The notes under the pieces: model-generated
The model's database searches: none
What the model saw: the letters and a program-made list of their open reading frames with translations, nothing else
Told to the model about the DNA's origin: nothing
Position numbers and translations under genes: made by a program
Shown: positions 1 through 8,659 of the stretch, piece after piece
How the letters are laid out: the number at the start of each line of letters is the position of its first letter
Numbering within the stretch: position 1 is the first letter of the stretch
Source of the DNA: Mangifera indica
Lineage: Eukaryota; Streptophyta; Magnoliopsida; Sapindales; Anacardiaceae
Length of the DNA stretch: 64,000 nucleotides
Assembly: GCF_011075055.1 (NCBI RefSeq)
Contig: NC_058143.1
Coordinates: 7,331,057-7,395,056, forward strand
Direction: 5' to 3'

Positions 1-152
1 TGATGATTTGAAGAACATTCTTAGCAAACTTGGTCTTTGTGCATCAATTTACTTCATTTAGATCCAAAGAAATAATTTTACTTTGGCAAACCTAGCATGA
101 ATAAGGAGAAAATCATTGCCAATATCAAGGAGGTGGTTATAGAAAGAGCTTC
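1..152 (+). pseudogene. LINE L1: ORF2 C-terminal remnant, first part
   Basis: The translation resembles the last part of the L1-type ORF2 seen in intact form further right: a segment DDLKNILSKLGLC aligns with NSFKNILSKLCFG of L8, and KEKIIANIKEVVIERA aligns with the stretch just before the ORF2 end. This region lies beyond the reverse transcriptase, next to the C-terminal zinc-binding domain. There is a stop near base 60 (Trp expected), so the copy is dead. The element enters from outside the window on the left and is cut at 152 by an LTR; the same reading frame resumes at 1146. It is more diverged than the other LINEs here. Confidence 0.75.
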
Positions 153-1145
153 TGATGTATTTTCGGCTACCTCTCCAACCCTAGCTTCCAAGTCTCTATC
201 AAATCTCCATTTGGCTCAAGCTACCATTGAGAATGAAGAATTAGCTCCATACAAGCCCAAAGATTCATTGCTCTTTCCACCTTGGCCCAACTTTACTTTT
301 GGGTGCAATCTCATTACTTGCATCCAAGGCCTTAATGAAATGGAAACTTAAATGAGTCCAAGAAGCCAACTACAAGCCCACTTGAAGCCCAAGTAGATGA
401 GGCAACCCTCCATCACTTAAATGGAGCCCAAGATGCCATGAAGCCCATTTAGTTGGATTGCAACTAAAAGGGAGGCAAGTAAGTTTAGTTGGTGGACATA
501 GTTCCACATTTTAGGGAAAAGTTGTTCCCTTTTGTTGTTTTCTTCAATTAATATGGTATGACCTTAGTATTGAATGAATGGTTAAGCTTAAATGAAGGGA
601 AAAGCTTCCATGTCAAATTAATGCCCAATTTTTGCCACCACTTGCTCTTGTATATGAAAGTGGATTTTCACTTGTAAAGGCTAGACTTCTTTGATAATGA
701 AATATTCTAGTAAAGCTTTGTAGCTTTTCTTTAGTTGTTTTTTCCTTTATCCAATTCATCTTGGAGGAAGAATTGGTGGTGGAAGACCCCAAGATTGGTG
801 GAAATTTCCTTTATGCCTTGGTTAACTTTCTTGTTACCCTTGAAATCCAAAGTGTGAATGTGTGTTGTATGCCCGGATACTGTTCACAGTGTGTGATTTT
901 GCCATTTTCAGATTTTGTCATCAAACTTTGAAACAAGTTTTGAATGTCTTGTTGGTTGAGTTGTGATTGCTATAATATACCATTAGAAAGCTCTTTGAAT
1001 ACTCTTTCCAATGATCTAAACTTTGTATGTTTTGGAGGTCATTTGATTGGTTAAATTGGAAGACAAAGTGCTGTTGTGCCATATGAACATTAATTTCCAG
1101 ATTTGAGTTTGTGAATTGTTGCATTGCCTTGATGGATATGCACCA
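153..1145 (+). mobile_element. Solo LTR of the G2-type gypsy family
   Basis: It begins TGATGTATTTTCGG and ends ATATGCACCA, the same ends as the two LTRs of G2 read in element orientation, and is 993 bp long. No primer site or internal gypsy sequence flanks it, and LINE L1 sequence lies on both sides, so it is a solo LTR. Its first 200 bases keep the open pol tail (SDVFSATSPTLASKS onward, stop at about 351) that the family encodes inside its LTR. The five bases on either side, GCTTC and TTTAC, do not match, so no target duplication is visible. The LTR may come from recombination between two elements, or its flanks may have drifted. Confidence 0.85.
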
Positions 1146-1514
1146 TTTACTTCTCTACTTAGCAACTTCCTGTGGACCGAGAAGAATGAAAAACTTCTCA
1201 TAAATTGGAAGCTTCCTAATTGTATCTTTAAAAGTTGATTTAGGTTTCCTTATGGTGTTTTGCTAAGGCATTCTTCTCTTTGTTGTGGATTTGCTTGGGT
1301 TGTTTTGGATTTCCCTCTTTCTACTTACTTTGCTTGAATATTGAAGTTATTTTATTTTGATTGTATTTGGGTTTGTTTTCGTTTCTTCTTGGTTGTTTTG
1401 GCCATAGCTTGGGGTTTGTCCATGGCAACACCTTTCTCACTTTAACTTGGGGGTTTGTCCTATGGTAAGGTTCTTTTCGGTCTTTAATAAAGTTTAATTA
1501 CCCAAAAAAAAAAA
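1146..1514 (+). pseudogene. LINE L1: end of ORF2, 3' UTR and poly(A)
   Basis: The frame interrupted at 152 continues here and ends with EKLLINWKLPNCIFKS and a TGA near 1230, matching the L8 ORF2 end (NVLLANNWDIPHIIFE). A 3' UTR follows with two GGGTTTGTCC loop motifs: the first sits in a short stem, GCCAT 1401-1405 with ATGGC 1422-1426. It ends in 11 A at 1504-1514. The layout matches the 3' ends of the other LINEs, but the sequence is a distinct subfamily. Confidence 0.75.
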
Positions 1515-2167
1515 TGGTATTGTACACTCGGGTCCTCTCCTTAATAAGCCAAACTTCACAATGGATGCATTGGTTATTTTTCTCCATCATATTTACTTTG
1601 ATAGCTCTATTATTCCACCCAATCCAAATTCTACCATTTGAAGCATACTCAAAATTATCAATACACTCCTAATCTCCCCACGCAATTCCTCACCCTATTA
1701 ACATAATTGGATCTATTTTTAGTTTCAAGAATACCCATAAAGTCAATTTTATATTTGACTAGAAATTTCCTATTCTTCTTTTGTTTAATAGGGAATTTAA
1801 ACTCCTTATATTCTAACTAGCAAAGATATTCACTAGGAAGGATGGATAGGAGAGGCTATCTTCCTAAGCTTTTCCAATTTTTTCCTCTGATTTTTATTCC
1901 ATGAGCCCCCAACATTCATTTTCAAGTCCATTTCATCTACTTTAACTTTTCCTCCAAATGGCATAACAAAAGGAGAATTACCTTGGTTTGAATCCTTTGT
2001 CTCTTTCAGAGTAGTACTACTATCATTTTCCTTTGCAATGTCTAGGAGAGCAGTATTGTCTTCATGGAACTTCAACTCCATTCCCTCTTTAGCCCTCTAT
2101 TAATTTGCAACATCAACTTGGTTCTCTTTCACATTAGAATGCTTTGGGGTGAACAATGGTCACTTTT
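1515..2167 (-). pseudogene. LINE L2: fragment of ORF1 end and ORF2 start
   Basis: On the minus strand 2081-1833 encodes an acidic stretch followed by PFGGKVKVDEMDLK and a basic end, which is the C-terminus of the ORF1 found in L5, L7 and L8. Downstream, 1832-1515 matches the ORF2 endonuclease start in broken form: PIKQKK, FMGILETK and NLDWVE remain, with several stops. The piece is cut on the left by the poly(A) of L1 (probably inserted into it) and on the right by an LTR start at 2168. The decay is heavy, so this is one of the oldest LINEs in the window. Confidence 0.7.
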
Positions 2168-2192
2168 TGATGCATACCCTGCTCCATCAGCA
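2168..2192 (+). repeat. First 25 bases of a gypsy LTR, cut by LINE L3
   Basis: TGATGCATACCCTGCTCC and the following bases match the start of the LTR at 42382-43350 (read on the minus strand, TGATGCATACCCAGATCC). The matching LTR end, in the same orientation, lies on the far side of L3 at 27093-27538. The two pieces therefore look like one LTR split by L3, with its middle missing. Confidence 0.6.
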
Positions 2193-2514
2193 TTTTTTTT
2201 TTGGTAAGTAATGATTTTATACCAAAGATAAAAAGGATGTACAAATGGTTTATCTAGGACAAAACCCCTAGATTAAACCTAACACAAGCATACCTAGGAT
2301 AAGCCCCTAGATTATACCAAAACTCAAAATGGTACATAGAGCACCAAAGCTACAACACAAAACAAAAACACTAAAAGGAAAACAATCACAAAAGGACCAG
2401 TGGAAAGCAAAACAAACTGAAATAAGACTCCATACAAAGGAATCTCACAAGTAAAGCTAGATATAAGCATCATAAAAGACACAATACATACAATATTCGA
2501 CACTCAAAAGAAAG
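2193..2514 (-). promoter_or_regulatory. L3 3' UTR with paired stem-loops
   Basis: Read on the minus strand, the ORF2 stop is followed by about 210 bases, then two stem-loops with CCTAGG-type stems, then a TACC-poly(A) end. The distal stem is ATCTAGG/CCTAGAT, extended by GGTTTA/TAAACC. The proximal stem is ATCTAGG/CCTAGGT with one possible G-U pair. The same arrangement is present in every LINE 3' end in the window. In other LINEs 3' stem-loops are bound by the reverse transcriptase; that role is inferred here. Confidence 0.65.
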
Positions 2515-2749
2515 CTAACGGAATATTGATCTTGGTAAATCCCATATCAATGCGATGGAGTCATTTATGAATGAGCTTGGTATGTTTGATAAGGATGACG
2601 TTCTAGCCTTGACACAATCCTTGATGGCGGCAATGATCCTATCTTCCGGAGATTTGCTCCTACCAAAGAGAACATGGCTTCGTTCACACCAAATGTGGTA
2701 TATAGTGCTCCAAAACACAGCTTGCAAATGATGTGGAGAAGAGTATCAC
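2515..2749 (-). pseudogene. L3 ORF2, C-terminal end
   Basis: This encodes FWSTIYHIWCERSHVLFGRSKSPEDRIIAAIKDCVKAR and ends in WDLPRSIFR, matching the last 75 or so residues of the intact L7 ORF2 (LYYIWVERNNVYFGR to WDLPRSIFC). It is separated from the rest of ORF2 by the solo LTR at 2750-3726, whose target duplication ATCAC takes up 2745-2749. Confidence 0.85.
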
Positions 2750-3726
2750 TGATGTGGTTTTAGTTCAAGTTCAACTAATAGGTGAGTTATATTAGGATGA
2801 TCAAGCAAGTTCAATCTCAAACACAACTCTAAACTACCAAACTCAATAGAAAAAGAATAAGTTCCAACCAAATAGAATTCAAGAGAGATTTCGGCCAAGG
2901 AAGAGAATGATAATAAATGAGATTAAGAACAAACAAACAACAATCTAACCAATAAACCAAGGCCTAAAGGGAAACCCACCAGCCTTGAATCACCACCAAC
3001 CCTTTGGTCAAGAGTTGGATAAAGAGAAATTGCAAACAATTGCAAGAAAGACTTTCTTTAATATTCAAGCTAAGTAAAAGACATACATCCGCCAAGGATA
3101 GTTTAAATAGGCTTCAAACTACAATTAAATGAAACCTAAATGAAGCTACATTACATTCCAAGCTCATTTCAAAGACATTTGGCTCTAATCTTCATGTTAA
3201 TCCCAAAGAAGAATGTAAGGCAACGGAAGGCCAAATTGTCATGAATTGTCTTGCCAAAAGAAGTAATTCCTAGAGCCATGTGATATGTCAACTCTTGTCT
3301 CTTTCTTTGAGCTTCTTTGACTTGCTTAGCTTCACCCAAGGCAACTAACAAACTGAAATAAACATAATCTAGCACAAACAATAAGTAAAGTGTATAATTA
3401 GACAATAAAATATCTAGAGCTAATTAAGCACTCTATTGGGTTTGTTGGACTTTTAATGGATCCAAGTGATAAATGAGTGACCAAAGGAGGGCTTGGGACC
3501 CCAAAATGAAGGAAGGGACGAAATGGGCTTGAACATAGGTTGGTTTTGTGCTTGCCTCTCTTCAAGACAAGGTTTTGGGCTCCACACTTCATGTAGGGCC
3601 GAATTTAACAAGTGATGAGGTTGGACTTGGTATTCTTCTATTGGTGTTGATTGGATTGCACTTGATGAAGTCTTGGATGGACTATGGACCGAGCATGGAC
3701 CTTCCATTGGATTCGGGTTTGGATCA
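2750..3726 (-). mobile_element. Solo gypsy LTR inside L3
   Basis: A 977-bp segment beginning TGATGTGG and ending TTGGATCA, flanked by a perfect 5-bp duplication ATCAC (2745-2749 and 3727-3731). It lies exactly where the L3 ORF2 is interrupted. Internal blocks such as ACCAAGGCCTAAAGG followed by CACCAGCC and a TTGGATAAAG motif resemble the downstream part of the other gypsy LTRs on the minus strand. It is therefore a related but more distant LTR family. No internal domain or primer site is present. Confidence 0.85.
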
Positions 3727-5048
3727 ATCACCCTTCCATTTATTTGCATAAAAAGGAACAAGAGTGCCCTATTGTTGGGGGGATTATCCAAACGGCAAAG
3801 ATTAGCAATATAATTCCAAATGGAGGCAGAATAGGAGCATTGAAAGAATAGATGGTCCATGCTTTCTGAAGCCAAATTGCAAAGTCCACACACATTGTTT
3901 GGAATGATGCCGAGGTTATGTAGCTTATCCTTGGTTTTCATACCACCTTTAATACACATCCATGCAATGAATGAGTGCCTAGGGAAGTGTCTTTTGAACC
4001 AAATGATATTATACCACGGAACCTTAGCTTTGGACTCCCTTATGTTGTTCCAAGCCGAATTGATGGAGAATTGACCATTTGAGCTTGGTTTCCACCATAG
4101 GATATCTTCACCATAGGAAGGGGTTGGAATAACGGTATTTTTTATTTCCAAGAGAGCTGTAGAATTCGTCAAAGGCCATTTCCATGCTTCTTCCTCAATC
4201 ACCTCCTTTACTTTGCAATGCAATGGTAGCCTTGAGTCATAAACCACCTTAGGACCATACTTGTTAATAAGGGGTCCTAAAGGGTGCCAATTGTCATGCC
4301 AAAGGTGAGTATTCTACCCATTTCCCACAATTTTCTGGATTTTGTGATGGCATGACCTAGGGCATGTCCTAGGAATGCTTGTGTAAAGCTTAGCTAGGGG
4401 TTTGTCCTAGATAAGCATTTGTATATTCTTTATTTGGTATAAATTCATTATTACTTACCAAAAAAAATTTTCTGGATTTTTCCTTTAATGCTTTTTCTAA
4501 GTAATAGCAATTTCCTCCAAACCCAAGAACAATTGCCATTTGGTTTAACCTCCCAAAAACTCTTGCTTCTAAGCCAATTATCATTGATCCAATCAGCTTA
4601 TAAAGAGGTACAAGCTTTTTGAAGGAGTTTCCATATATGCTTCATCATTGCGGCCTTGTTCCAAGATTTACTTTTCATAATACCCAATCCTCCTTCTTCT
4701 TTTGGAAGACAAATCTCATCCCAAGCAACCTTTGCCTTCTTGCTACAGGTTATGTCTCCACTCCAAAGGAAATTTCTAAGGTAGCCATCAATTACCTTGT
4801 GTACTTTTGCGGGAAGGATAAATGTTGATGACCAATAAACTTGGATGCTAAAAAGAATAGCCTTGATGAGAATAAGTCTTCCAGCATATGAGAGGAACTT
4901 ACTTTTCCAAGAGGAGATCCTAGCCACAATCTTATCAATGAGGGGTTTGCAATCATCAACCTTTAGTTTGGAGGATATCGTAGGTACACCAAGGTATTTA
5001 AAAGGAAGAGTGCCAAGCTCAATGCCGAGGATGGATTTAAGGTGCTCC
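3727..5048 (-). pseudogene. L3 ORF2, post-RT region with zinc-binding domain
   Basis: From 5048 leftwards it encodes LKSILGIELGTLPFKYLGVPTISSKL, the end of the reverse transcriptase, then FLRNFLWSGD-like sequence. After the small insertion at 4344-4467 comes the zf-RVT region with WFKRHFPRHSFIAW, CGLCN and MDHLFFQCSYS (the Cys/His cluster). It agrees closely with residues about 755-1140 of the L7 ORF2. The frame changes near 4600 and 3760 and the two insertions make it non-functional. G1 interrupts it at 5048; the upstream half resumes at 24041. Confidence 0.88.
4344..4467 (+). mobile_element. LINE L4: 124-bp 3' tail insertion
   Basis: It contains only a LINE 3' end: a CCTAGG/CCTAGG stem, a second stem GCTTA.CTAGG / CCTAG.TAAGC, the TTTGGTATAAAT block and a short A run. 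It is flanked by a target duplication of about 15 bases, AATTTTCTGGATTTT, at 4329-4343 and 4466-4480. It is an extreme 5' truncation, in opposite orientation to its host L3. It carries little more than the two stem-loops and the poly(A). Confidence 0.85.
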
Positions 5049-6045
5049 TGGTGCATATCCATCAAGGCAATGCAACAACACACAAACATAAATTTGGAAA
5101 TTATTGTTCATATGGCACAACAGCACTTTGTCTTTCAATTTAACCAATCAAATGACCTCCAAAACATACAAATTATAGATCATTGGAAAGGGCATTCAAA
5201 AGCTTTCTAATGGTATATGATAGCAATCACAACTCAATCAACAAGACATTTAAAACTTATTTCAAAGTTTGTTGGCAAAAACTGGAAATTGCAAAATCAC
5301 ACACTGTGAACAGTATCCGAGACGTTCAACACACATTCAAATCTTCACACTTTGGATTTCTAGGGTAACAAGAAAATTAACCAAGGCATAAAGGAAAGTT
5401 CCACCAACCTTGGGGTCTTCCACCACCAATCTTCCACCAAGAATGATTGGATAAAGGAAATGAGAAAAAAAAAAAAGCCAACAAGCTTTCTTCAAATTTT
5501 CATTCAAGAGCAAAACTAAAAAACCTTTTACGAATGAAGATCCACCCCTTTATATAGGAGGCATGGATGGCAATGATACAATATTTCCCACAAAAGTCAA
5601 CTAAAATGGCATGAATTAAGCTAAGCCATTCATTCTAAACCAAGCCCATACATAATAATTAACTAAGGATAAAAGTTAGTTGCTTTTTCCTTGACTTTAG
5701 GAATAATGTTTCCTAACTAAAACAACTAAATTCTAACTTAGTTCCAATGTAACTAAAACCCAATTTTGGGCTCTTTGGGCTTCTTAAAATGATGTTTGGA
5801 CGTTTGGGCCATTGATGGACTTCAAAAGTTGCACTTTTGGATCATTTGGAGCAAGCTATTCATTTGGACCTTGGATGGATGTAATAAGACTATATTCAAA
5901 AGTGGTTTTGGGCCAAAATTGAAGGTGCAATGCCTCCTTTGGCTTTAGATTTGCTGGAACTTCATTCTTCTTGGCTTCAAAGGTTGCATGGAGACTTAAG
6001 GATGGCTTGGAACCCAAAAATGACAATAGAGCCGCATATACATCA
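5049..6045 (-). repeat. G1 3' LTR
   Basis: This LTR is 997 bp and in element orientation starts TGATGTATATGCGG and ends ATGCACCA. A TATA-like CTATATAAAGG lies near 5550 on the minus strand, a plausible Pol II promoter. The first 190 bases are coding: the gag-protease ORF ends inside the LTR at 5856. Its partner is the LTR at 23037-24035. Confidence 0.9.
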
Positions 6046-7877
6046 TCCTCCCCAGGTTGAGAAGGATTTGCCTTCAAATCTTCAAGATGGCTACCCTCCA
6101 TTTGCTGACCATTCATAAACAAGCTCTCTTTCTTGACTTCTTTTCCCTTAGTAACTCTATGAACTTGTTGTGGACTAAGAGGAGTTAAAGTGATAGTCTT
6201 GCTATTGAATTTAAAGGAGTAAGTGTTCTTCTTGCCATCATGCTTCACTTCCCTATCAAATTGCCATGGCCTTCCCAACAACAAGTGACAAGCATCCATA
6301 GGAATCACATCACACAAAATCTCATCACTATAATGCTTACCAATGGAGAAGGAAACTAGCACTTCTTTGGCTACTTGGAGGTTGGTCCCATTACTCAACC
6401 ATTGGAGCTTGTATGGTTGAGGATGAGGTGTGGTAGGTAATCCAAGTTTTTCCACTAAGGTAGATGAAGCTACGCCTGCACAACTTCCACTATCTACAAT
6501 TAAATAACACACTTTACCTCCAATGGTGCACCTTGATTGAAAAATGTGGAGTCTTTGCTCTTCATGGGGAAGAGGCTTGGCATGCAAAGCTCTCATAATA
6601 ACTAGCAACTCTCCTTCACCAGCTCCATGTAGAATTTCTTCTTCTTCCTTGTTGGCTTCATCACTTTCATGGCTGGAAACTTCACTTTCTTCTTCTTCTT
6701 GAAGAGACTCCTCAATTGCTTTTATCTTCATCAAGGATAAAACTCTCCTATTAGGGCATTCAGCTTGGAAGTATCCATAGCTTTGGCATTTAAAGCACTT
6801 TTTGTTGGAGAGGTTGGTCTTCACCATATTAGGCTTGTCCTTAGTTGGTTCCACCATTTTTTCCTTGCCTTTCTCCTTGGAAGAAGAATCAACAGCATTT
6901 GTGTAGGATGGGGAACCTTTATGGAAGCTAGTTCCCTTGGTAAAAGATGTGCTTTTGTTAAATAATGTCCCTTTGGAGAATGACTTGGAAACCATGGGCT
7001 TCATGGCCTTCTTTTGCTTCTCCACTTTAATAGCCAACTTACACACATCTTCAAAAGTGCAATATGGTTGCAACTCCACCATATAAGCAATGTCTTGATT
7101 CAATCCTACAATAAATCTTGCAATGGTTTGCTTCTTTACTTCCGGCAGCTCACTCCTCATTAATAGCTTCTCAAACTCCCTCATGTAATGCTTTACTCCA
7201 TCACTTCCTTGCTTAAGGGTGTGTAGCTTGAGGTAAAGATCTTGTTTATGGTTGTTCGGAAGGAATCTTCTCTTCATAAGCTTCTTTAGTTTCTCCCAAG
7301 ATCTCACTCTCTCTTTACCATCCCTTTGCTTCTTAAGATTTTCCCACCACAAGGATGCATAATCCTTGAATTTCAAGATGACAAGTTTACATCTCTTCTT
7401 ATCTGAATAGCCCTTATATTCAAAAATTCTCTTTATAGCATGTAACCAATCAACAAAATCATTATGACTCATGCTTCTTTCGAATTCTGGAATTTCAATC
7501 CTTAAACCCCTATTATCATCCTTTTCTCTCCTAGGTGGCCTCTCTTCTTCTTCCTCACTTGAATAATCATGAAGCATCAATTCCTCCCTATGATGTCTAG
7601 GAGGAGGAGGGGAAAGTCTAATATGTCTTCTTGGTTGATGTAGTTGGGTTGGGTGAGGTGGAGGAGGGGATATTTGGTTTTGTATTGAAGTTTGGGGCTG
7701 TGATAAGGGTGCCCAACTTTGAGTGAGGGTCAAGTCTCTCATCATTTGCATCATTTGATTCATTTGGTCCTTAATGGCCTTAAGTTCTCCTTTGACCTCT
7801 TCTTTTAATGCAATGTGGGCAAATTCCCAAGGATGAGGAGGTGAGGAGGATGAGAATGAAGTTCTCTTATGAGACAT
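5856..7877 (-). CDS. G1 gag-protease polyprotein without RT/RH/IN
   Basis: A single open frame of 673 codons from ATG at 7877 (MSHKRTS). The order is: a Pro/His-rich N-terminus with RRHIRLSPPPPRHH, an acidic patch, a gag capsid-like region (about 135-310; DFVDWLHAI, YASLWWENLKKQ, EFEKLLMRSELPE), a basic linker, a CCHC-like knuckle near 360, an acidic stretch, and a retropepsin with DSGS near 462 and HLLLGRPWQFDRE near 530. At about 590 the sequence jumps from FMNGQQ to EGSHLEDLKANPSQ, which in G2 is the extreme C-terminus of pol; the 2.7 kb coding RT, RNase H and integrase are missing. The knuckle reads CX2CX4YX4C, with Tyr for the usual His. The frame crosses the polypurine tract and ends in the LTR. 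Confidence 0.85.
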   Translation of the reverse strand: MSHKRTSFSSSSPPHPWEFAHIALKEEVKGELKAIKDQMNQMMQMMRDLTLTQSWAPLSQPQTSIQNQISPPPPHPTQLHQPRRHIRLSPPPPRHHREELMLHDYSSEEEEERPPRREKDDNRGLRIEIPEFERSMSHNDFVDWLHAIKRIFEYKGYSDKKRCKLVILKFKDYASLWWENLKKQRDGKERVRSWEKLKKLMKRRFLPNNHKQDLYLKLHTLKQGSDGVKHYMREFEKLLMRSELPEVKKQTIARFIVGLNQDIAYMVELQPYCTFEDVCKLAIKVEKQKKAMKPMVSKSFSKGTLFNKSTSFTKGTSFHKGSPSYTNAVDSSSKEKGKEKMVEPTKDKPNMVKTNLSNKKCFKCQSYGYFQAECPNRRVLSLMKIKAIEESLQEEEESEVSSHESDEANKEEEEILHGAGEGELLVIMRALHAKPLPHEEQRLHIFQSRCTIGGKVCYLIVDSGSCAGVASSTLVEKLGLPTTPHPQPYKLQWLSNGTNLQVAKEVLVSFSIGKHYSDEILCDVIPMDACHLLLGRPWQFDREVKHDGKKNTYSFKFNSKTITLTPLSPQQVHRVTKGKEVKKESLFMNGQQMEGSHLEDLKANPSQPGEDDVYAALLSFLGSKPSLSLHATFEAKKNEVPANLKPKEALHLQFWPKTTFEYSLITSIQGPNE
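6046..6058 (-). promoter_or_regulatory. G1 polypurine tract
   Basis: On the minus strand CTGGGGAGGA directly precedes the LTR start TGATG. This is where plus-strand DNA synthesis would be primed. It lies within the coding frame. Confidence 0.75.
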
Positions 7878-8018
7878 TTTTGGTAATGGCTTGTAGGTAA
7901 AGGTTAATGGTTATAAGTGTTTAAAGGTTGGGGTGAGTATTGGTAAGTGTTTAGGTTAAGGAAGGTTTGTGTTTAAGGCAAATTAAGGTTCTATGAACAG
8001 TAATTTTGTAGTGAACAG
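7878..8018 (-). other. G1 leader, part next to gag
   Basis: Untranslated leader between the gag ATG (7877) and the L5 insertion. It matches the G2 leader at 18194-18320. Bases 8003-8018, ATTTTGTAGTGAACAG, are one copy of the L5 target duplication; the other is at 21581-21595 with one base fewer. Confidence 0.8.
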
Positions 8019-8659
8019 GAAGCTTACATTTCTTCTAAAGGTAGAAGAAATAGGTAGTCGCTCATATTTTCTCTCTCTTGAAAATGCTCTCCCTTCTCTC
8101 TAAAATCTCCTCTCTTTCTTTTTGACTCCCTACTCTTTCCGTCAACCTCTCCCTTGGTTGGTGGCCCTTCTGGCTCCAACCTCCAGTCCAGTGACCCCAC
8201 TGGTCACCGGCTCCCCCCCTTCCTCATGGTTGCTCTCCACTTTGCTTTCACTTTTTCGGTCTTCTTTCCATTCCACTAGTATTAGGTTTTCAGTTTTTGT
8301 GTGTCACCTTTTCTTAGTTTCTCTACGTTTAATCTTTGCATTTGTTTCCTCATTTTCCATTTGCATATTTTCGGGCGTCCATCTTTACTTTCTTAAGTTG
8401 TTTGCCGTGGTATCTTTGTTCTTTGTTATTATTTCCAGCTTGAATTTTCCACCTTCTGCCTTGTGTTTTGTTCTTGAAGCGCTCTTTTAAAATTCAAATT
8501 GGTTGTGCATTGTGTTAATTAAAGCAGCTTTCCTCTTTGGTGTAAGCTGCAGGTTTTCTTTCCGTGGACAGTATACTCTTTCTTGATTTAGTGCGCTTTG
8601 GCTGTTGTGCTTTTCTCCTTGCTGTGTTTTCTTGATTAACGCAAAGTTTTATTATTCCC
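8019..8659 (+). promoter_or_regulatory. L5 5' UTR with conserved hairpin
   Basis: It shares the block ATGCTCTCCCTTCTCTCTA (near 8085) with the starts of L6, L7 and L8. Farther in it has CCAGTGACC (8188-8196) facing GGTCACCGG (8202-8210), a stem with one mismatch. Plant LINEs use internal promoters in their 5' UTRs, so a promoter role is likely but inferred. Short frames here are unlikely to be genes. Confidence 0.65.

Noticed and set aside
8122..8490. Hydrophobic open frame in the L5 5' UTR
   Set aside because: It lies in pyrimidine-rich UTR sequence, has no homologue in the equivalent place of L7 and L8 and no domain. T-rich DNA gives hydrophobic frames by chance.
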